Assembly (NCBI RefSeq): GCF_007744075.1 | Contig: NZ_CP036266.1 | Coordinates: 7,654,564-7,718,563, forward strand | DNA length: 64,000 bases | Source: Gimesia chilikensis | GTDB lineage: Bacteria > Planctomycetota > Planctomycetia > Planctomycetales > Planctomycetaceae | Direction of reading: 5' to 3' | Shown here: positions 57,509 through 64,000 of the stretch, in pieces | Layout: every line of letters starts with the position of its first letter | Position numbering within the stretch: position 1 is the first letter of the stretch | Notes under the pieces: generated by a model | What the model was told of the DNA's origin: nothing | The model's input: only the letters and a program-made list of their open reading frames with translations | The model's database searches: none | Translations under genes and position numbers: made by a program

Positions 57509-58897
57509 ATGCTGCACAGCCAGAAAAATCCAAACGAAGACGATCTCGACTCAGTCATCACCCCCGCTTACGGCGGCCGCTACATTCGGGAACCGGTTCC
57601 CAAATACCAGATGCCCCAGGCTGGCCTGCCACCCAAAGTCGCGTACAACCTGATTCGCGACGAACTGATTCTGGACGGCAACTCGCGACTGAACCTGGCG
57701 ACGTTCGTTACGACCTGGATGGAAGACGAAGCCCGGCAGTTGATGTCTGAAACGTTCGATAAGAACATGATCGACAAGGACGAGTATCCGCAGACTGCGG
57801 AAATCGAACTCCGCTGCACCAACATGCTGGCCCAGTTATGGAATTCTCCTTCAGAGGAAAACTCGATCGGCTGCTCGACCATCGGTTCCAGTGAAGCGGC
57901 GATGCTGGGTGGCATGGCGCTGAAATGGAACTGGCGCAAACGCCGCGAAGCCCAGGGCAAACCCGCAGACAAACCCAACATGGTCATGGGCATCAACGTG
58001 CAGGTCTGCTGGGAAAAATTCTGTCGTTACTGGGAAATCGAACCCCGTTTCGTTCCCATGCAAGGGGATCGCTACTGCCTGACCGCGGAAGAAGCCGTCA
58101 AGCTGGTCGACGAAAACACTATCGGCGTAGTAGTTATTATGGGGAGTACCTTTGACGGTCGATACGAAAACGTCAAAGAGGTCAACGACGCGCTCACCAA
58201 ACTCAACGCGGAGACCGGCTGGGACGTGCCGATTCACGTCGATGCAGCTTCCGGCGGATTCGTCGCACCGTTCCTGCAACCCGATCTGGAATGGGACTTC
58301 CGCCTGCCGCTGGTAAAATCAATCAATACATCCGGGCACAAGTTCGGCCTGGTGTATCCGGGAGTTGGCTGGGTGTTGTGGCGCAGCCGAGAGGAACTGC
58401 CCGAGGAACTGATCTTTCACTGTAACTACCTGGGGGGAGACCTGCCCAACTTTGCGCTGAACTTTTCCCGTCCCGGTAACCAGGTGGTGGCACAGTATTT
58501 CAACTTTCTGCGACTGGGGCATGAAGGTTATCGCGAGATTCATCAGACGTCGCAGGATGTGGCAATGTACCTCTCAGCAGGCATCGCGAAGCTGGGTCCG
58601 TTCGATCTGATTTCCGACGGCAGCGACATCCCCGTGTTCGCCTTTACAACCAATGAAAAAGCGAACTTCAGCGTGTTTGACATATCCGACAAAGTTCGCG
58701 AACGAGGCTGGCTCGTTCCCGCCTATACCTTCCCGAAGAATCGGGAAGATCTGGCGGTACTGCGATGCGTGTGTAAGGAAGGTTTCACCCGCGACATGGC
58801 TGACATGCTGCTGGGTGATCTGCAGCATGCCATCGACTACTTTGCTCAGCGTCCAGATCATGAACCGCAAGCCGGTGGTTCCAGTTTCCACCACTGA
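57509..58897 (+). CDS. gad: Glutamate decarboxylase (PLP-dependent)
   Basis: 462 residues, normal length for bacterial Gad. Family marks: LNLATFVTTWMEDEARQLM, KNMIDKDEYPQTAEIELRC, SIGCSTIGSSEAAMLGGMA, the cofactor aspartate in IHVDAASGGFVAPF (D245), the PLP lysine in NTSGHKFGLVYPGVGW (K278), and FHCNYLGGDLPNFALNFSRPG. It converts glutamate to 4-aminobutyrate and CO2, using a proton, and often serves acid or stress tolerance. AGGAGG lies upstream of the ATG. No glutamate/GABA antiporter gene is adjacent. The identity is strong; its physiological role here is inferred. Confidence 0.96.
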   Translation: MLHSQKNPNEDDLDSVITPAYGGRYIREPVPKYQMPQAGLPPKVAYNLIRDELILDGNSRLNLATFVTTWMEDEARQLMSETFDKNMIDKDEYPQTAEIELRCTNMLAQLWNSPSEENSIGCSTIGSSEAAMLGGMALKWNWRKRREAQGKPADKPNMVMGINVQVCWEKFCRYWEIEPRFVPMQGDRYCLTAEEAVKLVDENTIGVVVIMGSTFDGRYENVKEVNDALTKLNAETGWDVPIHVDAASGGFVAPFLQPDLEWDFRLPLVKSINTSGHKFGLVYPGVGWVLWRSREELPEELIFHCNYLGGDLPNFALNFSRPGNQVVAQYFNFLRLGHEGYREIHQTSQDVAMYLSAGIAKLGPFDLISDGSDIPVFAFTTNEKANFSVFDISDKVRERGWLVPAYTFPKNREDLAVLRCVCKEGFTRDMADMLLGDLQHAIDYFAQRPDHEPQAGGSSFHH

Positions 58898-58917
58898 GCC
58901 ATCGCGAGTTGTGACTA

Positions 58918-59328
58918 CTATTTCAGATCGAATGTAAATTCATTCGTACCAGCTTTGACGTCAGCCTTGAGTGGACTTTCCTGCAGAGTCCGATACTGTT
59001 TGGGAATGTTCGGATACTCTTTTTTAGGGATCGGGTTATCCGGAGTTCCTTCGGGGGGAGTCACGGAGACAGAATAATTTCCCAGCACGACTTCCTGCAG
59101 TTCGACCTGCCCGGATTCGTTCAGGGTGCCCATAGCACCTTCGCCTTTGCCGGACATCATCAGCCGCACGTCTCCCTCTGTCACGGGGGAACCGTTGTGG
59201 GTAATGGTAATTGTGACTTCGGCTGTTTTTTTACCTTCTTCCGCGCCACCACATCCAGTCAGAGTGGTCACGACAGACAGCAGCATGACAGCCAGGAACG
59301 CTTTCGGCATCTCAAAACGCTGTAACAT
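58918..59328 (-). CDS. Small lipoprotein with carboxypeptidase-regulatory-like fold
   Basis: 136 residues. A signal segment ends in the lipobox LTGC (about 23-26), so the protein is lipid-anchored. The body reads VTITITHNGSPVTEGDVRLMMSG, GTLNESGQVELQEVVLGNYSVSVTPP and a tail EFTFDLK. That is the pattern of small beta-sandwich proteins, transthyretin or carboxypeptidase-regulatory-like, which are frequent beside DUF1559 genes in planctomycetes. The gene lies 123 bases downstream of the DUF1559 gene in the same direction. An alternative start is at 59310. Confidence 0.78.
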   Translation of the reverse strand: MLQRFEMPKAFLAVMLLSVVTTLTGCGGAEEGKKTAEVTITITHNGSPVTEGDVRLMMSGKGEGAMGTLNESGQVELQEVVLGNYSVSVTPPEGTPDNPIPKKEYPNIPKQYRTLQESPLKADVKAGTNEFTFDLK

Positions 59329-59374
59329 AATTTCAATTGATCCTGTTATATAAACCAGTTTGAGTCAGCAAGAG

Positions 59375-59407
59375 GAAAGCCCCCGATCCGGATGACCGAG
59401 GGCTTTC
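59375..59407 (-). terminator. Possible terminator/attenuator between the DUF1559 gene and the lipoprotein gene
   Basis: GAAAGCCC (59375-59382) with GGGCTTTC (59400-59407), extended by CCG/CGG with one mismatch, around a short loop. Minus-strand bases behind are CTCTTGCTG, so the T tract is poor; it may only reduce read-through into the lipoprotein gene. Confidence 0.5.
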
Positions 59408-59451
59408 GAATTGTATCGCGGGTCAGCATTCAAGTCTTCCTGAACGGTTGA

Positions 59452-60471
59452 CTAGAATTCGCCCAGGACCTGGCCATCCTTCTTGGAACAGAGATTTGCC
59501 AGGGTTCCGAAATCGAGGTTATCCGAAACAAAGCGGACAGCACCATCAGCCAGCAGCACGTGTGTACCACCGGTATGGTAAGAACCCAGAATGGTGTTCG
59601 CACCATAGGTCCGATACGCTTCACTGCCGGCACTGGTATTCCAGAAACTGTTCACAGAATACATGACGGTCGTCGTTCCCGATCCCCAGACGTTAGAACC
59701 GTTGGACCAGGAAGTCACTTTAGAGGAAGGACCGATACCACTCCAGCCGCCATAGTAATTCGAACGGCTGTCCTGGTTGTTGACCTGACCGGACTGTTCG
59801 CCGACGATGACTGTGTTGGAGGTTCCATCCTTGATATCACGGATGCGGAAGCTTTCATTAGGAGCCAGCAGACCGTTATTACAGAACGTTCCGTTTCCAT
59901 AACCGGCTCCGGCGGCAGAACAGGTACTGGTCGTTCCGGAGGGATCCGGTGTCGCACCGGCGATCCCGACGTAGTCCATGGTCTGTCCCAGGTCGTAGTT
60001 GTTCTTCACGTTCGCACTATCGTTAGCATTGTTCCCATGAGGACTGGAAGGGCAGTTGTAGACAGGAACGCGTAAGGTCTTCAGCACTTCGTTGGAACCT
60101 GCGCCGGAACCATAACCGTACGATCCGCCACTGTTCTGCGAAGCGAAGCCACCGACAGTGGTGCTTACTTCAAAGTTCATCTGGTTGTAAGCGGGAGCCT
60201 GATCCAGGAAGGGCAGCAGAGGTACACGCCAGTTCGGGCGGTAGTAAGGGCTCTGCTCACCAATAGGGAAGCGCAGATAGGCATCGTGGTAGTTGTGCAA
60301 TGCCAGCCCGATCTGCTTCAGGTTGTTTTTACACGTACTGCGACGTGCTGCTTCACGTGCCTGCTGCACAGCGGGCAGAAGAAGCGCGATTAAGATAGCA
60401 ATAATGGCAATCACAACCAATAACTCGATCAGTGTGAAACCACGTTTGCGTACATTGTGCCTGCAAAACAT
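59452..60471 (-). CDS. DUF1559 protein with prepilin-type N-terminus
   Basis: 339 residues. The prepilin cleavage/methylation motif is [20 protein letters not shown] (11-30), followed by [33 protein letters not shown], the hallmark of the planctomycete DUF1559 family. The end carries [16 protein letters not shown], a conserved H-x-DG-like tail. These proteins form large families in planctomycetes and are probably type II/IV-like pseudopilins of the envelope, function unproven. AAAGGAAA lies upstream of the ATG. The lipoprotein gene follows. Confidence 0.95.
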   Translation of the reverse strand: MFCRHNVRKRGFTLIELLVVIAIIAILIALLLPAVQQAREAARRSTCKNNLKQIGLALHNYHDAYLRFPIGEQSPYYRPNWRVPLLPFLDQAPAYNQMNFEVSTTVGGFASQNSGGSYGYGSGAGSNEVLKTLRVPVYNCPSSPHGNNANDSANVKNNYDLGQTMDYVGIAGATPDPSGTTSTCSAAGAGYGNGTFCNNGLLAPNESFRIRDIKDGTSNTVIVGEQSGQVNNQDSRSNYYGGWSGIGPSSKVTSWSNGSNVWGSGTTTVMYSVNSFWNTSAGSEAYRTYGANTILGSYHTGGTHVLLADGAVRFVSDNLDFGTLANLCSKKDGQVLGEF

Positions 60472-61113
60472 AAAAGTTTCCTTTAGAAATAAATGGAGAT
60501 ATAACTACAAAGACGTAGAGAACAGTTCTTTCATTAAGCATCAAAAACAGATGAGGCAGGACTCATGGGCAGGATCACACGAGTTTCTCAACTCAATTGT
60601 GAGGTAGCTGTGGAAGGACATCAGCACTCAAACCTGTGTCAGTCGTTTTTAGACGATCGACGAAGCTCCTGAAACTAACATAAACACTCTGCAATGATAA
60701 TAAACAAACGATTGACATGTAAAGTAAGCGAATTTTATGCCAAACATCGCCAAGGCTGACTTCCTGCTCAAAATTAGATGTTGAACTATGTCGTCAACCG
60801 GCTGACTGTGGAGAACACACTTCGGATCGCTCTAATTTTTACAAGTCGAAATTGATTGAGAAATCACTCTTTAGATTTGATTTCCCCTCGCGGATCGCTC
60901 ACTATGAATCTAACCCGCAGGAGACGGCGAGAGTGCCCCTTTTATTAATATTTTTTAAATATTCTGCTCAGAAAATAGATCGTATCAATCATTCTTTGCG
61001 CAGTAAAATGGCACTCTGATACAAAATCGGCTTGAAACATCATTGGAAAAACCTGTCCCCTGCTACCGAAACATCAAGCATAATCCACACGACTGTCATA
61101 AAAGGGAACCACA
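60472..61113. other. Divergent gap between DUF1559 and DUF1080 genes
   Basis: About 640 AT-rich bases without a gene I can support. TTGACA occurs at 60712-60717 on the plus strand, but the hexamer 17 bases on (TTATGC) is poor, so I do not call a promoter. Confidence 0.5.
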
Positions 61114-61896
61114 ATGCGCTACACTTCTCTGGTCATTTGTCTGTCTATGTGTTTGACCACGCCTCTTACAGTATCGACCGCTCAGGCAGATGTGGGGGTC
61201 TCCGCCCCGGCTCCTGCAGATGCAGAAATCCTGCTGGATGGCAGTCGCGAAATGCTCGACCAGAAATGGACCTACTGGAAAGGTCCCCGCTTCGGTTCCT
61301 CGCTTCCCATCAAATGGAAAGTCGTGGAAGACCCGATCGACAAAGGTACGGTTATCCAGTCAGATGATCCGGCTGCAGCCGGGGGAAAATTCGGCGCGGC
61401 GGACATTGTCACCAAACAGAAATACGGCGACTTCCGTCTGCATGTTGAATTTCTGGTGATGAAACCAGGTGGTAACAGCGGCGTCTATCTGCAGAATCGC
61501 TATGAAATCCAGATTCTGGACGGCGACAAAACCAAACATGGAATGGGAGCCGTGATCAACAAAACCGAGTCTCCCTACCATGCTTACAATGGCACCGGCA
61601 AATGGAACGCTTACGACGTCACCTTTCGAGCCGCTCGCTTCAAAGATGGCAAGCTGGTTGAGAAGCCGCTGGTCACGGTCTACTTCAACGGTAAGAAAGT
61701 ACACGAGAATGTCACGATCGACAAAGTCTGGGGCGGCGCGAATTCCGGCCTGGACGGTGGCAATGACAACGGCTTCGGCATCACCGACCGACCGGGTGGA
61801 ATCAAGCTGCAGTGCGAAGGACACGACGTTCGTTTTCGAAACGTCTGGATCAAACCACTGGACTTGAAAACTGCCGACACGAACTTCCAGGAGTAA
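61114..61896 (+). CDS. Secreted DUF1080 (3-keto-disaccharide hydrolase-type) protein
   Basis: 260 residues with signal peptide (SLVICLSMCLTTPLTVSTAQA). DUF1080 landmarks are KYGDFRLHVEFLVMKPGGNSGVYLQNRYEIQILD, GTGKWNAYDVTFRAARF, VTVYFNGKKVHENVTIDKVWGGANSGLD and the end GGIKLQCEGHDVRFRNVWIKPLD. It shares the fold of the DUF1080 protein at 5623-6324 but is clearly a different branch: it has a longer front half and the GGANSGLDGGNDNGF loop. Likely acts outside the cytoplasm on a saccharide. Its stop is five bases from the stop of the convergent PhoD-like gene, so the two may share terminator sequence. Confidence 0.9.
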   Translation: MRYTSLVICLSMCLTTPLTVSTAQADVGVSAPAPADAEILLDGSREMLDQKWTYWKGPRFGSSLPIKWKVVEDPIDKGTVIQSDDPAAAGGKFGAADIVTKQKYGDFRLHVEFLVMKPGGNSGVYLQNRYEIQILDGDKTKHGMGAVINKTESPYHAYNGTGKWNAYDVTFRAARFKDGKLVEKPLVTVYFNGKKVHENVTIDKVWGGANSGLDGGNDNGFGITDRPGGIKLQCEGHDVRFRNVWIKPLDLKTADTNFQE

Positions 61897-61901
61897 CGTG
61901 T

Positions 61902-63476
61902 CTACTTCTTGGGTGGAATGTCATGCTGGTAGAGCAGCTTTCCTTTCTCGTCGTGAAACAGAAAGGAAAGCGTCGCCGGCTGCTCTTTGCCGGCGGGCGT
62001 GACCTTCACCTCCAGAAATCCGCCCGAACGCGGATCCTGATAGTAAGGCTGTTTGATTTCCCCCTTGGCATCGGTCGACTTGGGATCGCCGGGCTTGCGG
62101 CCCAGGCGAGAGTTTGCATCGACCAGGGCGCCCGAGGAAAACTCTTCGAAACCGCTGGGATCGACCGAGTGATACTGCCAGTGTCGATCGCCACAGACGA
62201 TGAAGAAATTCTGCTGATCCAGGCCGTTCTCCTTGAGCCACTTGAAGAAATCATCCCGCTCATGACGAAAGCCGCCGATATCACAATGGTTGTCGGTTTT
62301 ACGGAGATCATCGGGACCGATCATCGGCGTGGGTGAAATCAGCAGTTTATAAGTCGCGTCGCTCTCTTTGAGCGTCTTCTGCAACCAGGCTCTCTGCTCC
62401 TTCCCCCAGATCGATTTTTCGGGACCATCTTCCATCGCATTCGGGCTGCGGTACATCCGGTTTTCCGGCAGCCAGATTTGCAGATCTTTGCTCACCCGAT
62501 GTGTACGATACGTCTTCGCATCCTTGTCCCCCATAGGAGCCACCGGCAGTTGTTCGAGCATCATGTCCCGCCCTTCCTGGGGAGTCGGGTGATGATCGCC
62601 TGTATTGTCGCCATCGTCGATACGATAATCGTGGTCGTCAATTTCCCAGTATGTCGGCACCTCCGCGAACAGGTCGCGATAGCGGGGCTGAATGAACTGC
62701 TCGTGCCACTTCTGTCGCATTTCAGGAATTGTTTTCGCACGGGGATTGTCGGGAGTGTCGTAGTAGACGTTATCCCCGGTGCCGACGAAGAACAACGGCT
62801 TGAGCTTCAGAATTGTCTCCAGTGCCGGATACCCCAGGTGTTTATCGGGACCGGAATACGGCTGCGGAAGATTGGTGTTGTTCTCGATCAGATGCTGTTT
62901 TTTATCGATCCGGTCATCGCCATGAAATTTCGCATAATTCATGCCGGTTACTACTACGAACTTTACCGGTTCTGCCAGCGTCGGGCCGGGCAGAGTTTCA
63001 AAGTGAGCCACCGGTCCAGCATGTAGATGCTCGGCAGTCTTGCCAATCTCTGTTTTACATTCGTATTTCGTTCCGGGAGCCAGCCCGGTGAAAACAGCCC
63101 GGGCGATAAAATCATGATCGGGAACCGCTTCAACTGTCTGGGGATTGTCTTTGATTTCCGCTCCCCCTTTAGCAGCGACGGGGTTCAGGGTAAAGCGGAC
63201 AACGCCCGACGTCCCTTTCACATCCCGGTCAACCAACTTGTCAGTCTCTGTCAGACGCACTTGCACCAGTGCGCTGTCTGGAGTGAGTTCTCCCACCATA
63301 ACGCCCATCCCGGCCAGCGGTCCTCCCTTGTGCGCTTCTGCATGCTGATCGCCTGCCTGCTGTTCATCGGGAATCGGAGCCGCTTCCCCCTGCTCGACTA
63401 CCGGCGCCGGTGTCGTAGGTTTGGATTGTTCACAACCGAAAACAAATAACAGACAGCACAGACAGTAGAATTTCAT
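61902..63476 (-). CDS. PhoD-like metallophosphatase lipoprotein
   Basis: 524 residues from the ATG at 63476, which has GGGAG nine bases upstream; a GTG at 63485 is too close to that site. The start is a lipoprotein signal with LLFVFGC (Cys15). A fibronectin-like N-terminal part ([31 protein letters not shown]) leads into a PhoD-type phosphatase: GTGDNVYYD (232-240), [11 protein letters not shown] (278-288) and [10 protein letters not shown] (428-437). PhoD enzymes are calcium/iron-dependent phosphodiesterases/phosphatases that release phosphate outside the cytoplasm. Lipid anchoring instead of a Tat signal is notable for this family. No pho regulator site is recognised. Confidence 0.88.
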   Translation of the reverse strand: MKFYCLCCLLFVFGCEQSKPTTPAPVVEQGEAAPIPDEQQAGDQHAEAHKGGPLAGMGVMVGELTPDSALVQVRLTETDKLVDRDVKGTSGVVRFTLNPVAAKGGAEIKDNPQTVEAVPDHDFIARAVFTGLAPGTKYECKTEIGKTAEHLHAGPVAHFETLPGPTLAEPVKFVVVTGMNYAKFHGDDRIDKKQHLIENNTNLPQPYSGPDKHLGYPALETILKLKPLFFVGTGDNVYYDTPDNPRAKTIPEMRQKWHEQFIQPRYRDLFAEVPTYWEIDDHDYRIDDGDNTGDHHPTPQEGRDMMLEQLPVAPMGDKDAKTYRTHRVSKDLQIWLPENRMYRSPNAMEDGPEKSIWGKEQRAWLQKTLKESDATYKLLISPTPMIGPDDLRKTDNHCDIGGFRHERDDFFKWLKENGLDQQNFFIVCGDRHWQYHSVDPSGFEEFSSGALVDANSRLGRKPGDPKSTDAKGEIKQPYYQDPRSGGFLEVKVTPAGKEQPATLSFLFHDEKGKLLYQHDIPPKK

Positions 63477-63704
63477 GTTGAGCACTCCCTTGAAGAACAG
63501 TTCTGGATGTGAGAGGAAAATATATTCTATTGCTTAATCGCGCCGGTCCCAACTCAAAACGGCACAGAATTACCGCATTCTGTATTCACCTGTTGTTTTT
63601 GGAAAAACAGTTCAGAATCAACTTGCCGTCTCTGAATGTCTTTCTGCACAATGGAAGTCACAACCGATCAACTCCCATGAATCTTTTATATCGAGAAACA
63701 CACT

Positions 63705-64000
63705 ATGAAAACGCTCAAACTGCTTCCGCTGCTGCTGCTCTGCCTGATCACCTTCTCACAGTCGGCCCTGGCCGAACAGGATGCCAAAGAAGCCTGGCAG
63801 AAACTGGTTCGCTCTCCTCGCTTCAATAAGCGACCTGCGTTCCAGTACGTCAAAAACAATCCTCAACTGCCGAATGTCCTGCTCTATGGAGATTCCATTT
63901 CCATCGCTTATACCGATGCCACTCGCGAGGCCCTCAAAGGTAAAGCCAACGTCTACCGTCTGTACTGCAACGGAGGCGATTCCTCTTCATTTATTCAGAA
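63705..64000 (+). CDS. SGNH/GDSL-type hydrolase (3' truncated by window end)
   Basis: The first 98 codons are visible. A signal peptide (LLPLLLLCLITFSQSALAEQ) is followed by WQKLVRSPRFNKRPAFQYV and LPNVLLYGDSISIAYTDATREAL, the SGNH block I motif with nucleophile Ser64 in GDSIS. Such enzymes are esterases or acetylxylan-type deacetylases, common in planctomycete polysaccharide clusters. No strong ribosome site is seen; the gene continues past base 64000, so the catalytic His cannot be checked. Confidence 0.8.
   Translation, partial: MKTLKLLPLLLLCLITFSQSALAEQDAKEAWQKLVRSPRFNKRPAFQYVKNNPQLPNVLLYGDSISIAYTDATREALKGKANVYRLYCNGGDSSSFIQ

Noticed and set aside
60712..60740. Promoter TTGACA upstream of the second DUF1080 gene
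   Set aside because: The -10 is poor and the gene is nearly 400 bases away.

Overview
The window looks like chromosomal DNA of a planctomycete, most likely a Gimesia-type member of the Planctomycetaceae. The support is family content, not a database match: three secreted sulfatases, two DUF1080 proteins, a DUF1559 prepilin-like protein, a DUF1501 Tat protein, a ThuA-like lipoprotein, a cytochrome c peroxidase, and three giant surface proteins that begin with the planctomycete N-terminal motif ending in LEDRTLL. Most genes are GC-moderate and carry weak to moderate Shine-Dalgarno sequences. Both ends cut through genes: a HlyD-like adaptor at the left and an SGNH/GDSL hydrolase at the right.

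Layout. 1-8.1 kb: adaptor, VCBS-repeat protein, two planctomycete secreted proteins, a DUF58 protein with a small membrane protein, a DUF1080 protein and a sulfatase. 8.1-13.8 kb: an initiator tRNA-Met with promoter and terminator, then a visibly AT-richer 1759-residue gene that looks like an antiviral STAND NTPase with an N-terminal nuclease-like domain (Avs-like). 13.9-16.5 kb: sulfatase and beta-propeller operon. 16.6-29.1 kb: three tandem paralogous giant surface proteins with swapped middles (Calx-beta plus FG-GAP, or right-handed beta-helix) and a shared C-terminal cassette of cohesin-like domain, dockerin and metzincin-type zinc protease. 29.4-37.6 kb: TerC, ThuA-like protein, short-chain dehydrogenase, two unrecognised genes, 2-Cys peroxiredoxin, a KKEEP-rich propeller protein and a di-heme peroxidase. 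37.9-47.8 kb: one operon, GntR/YtrA-type repressor, ABC ATPase, then five tandem paralogous membrane proteins, with a palindromic operator over its promoter. 47.9-53.2 kb: sulfatase, alpha/beta hydrolase lipoprotein, DUF1501 protein and a cluster of non-coding palindromic repeats. 53.8-64 kb: acetolactate synthase large subunit, small membrane protein, TIM-barrel glycosidase-like protein, glutamate decarboxylase, a lipoprotein with a DUF1559 protein, DUF1080 protein, PhoD-like phosphatase and the truncated SGNH hydrolase.

How it works together (inference). The scattered sulfatases, DUF1080, ThuA-like, propeller and hydrolase genes fit a marine or freshwater planctomycete that degrades sulfated polysaccharides. 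The three giant proteins are candidate cell-surface or matrix proteins. The most novel-looking items are the tRNA-adjacent Avs-like defence gene, the five-permease ABC operon, and the cohesin-like/dockerin/protease paralogue array.
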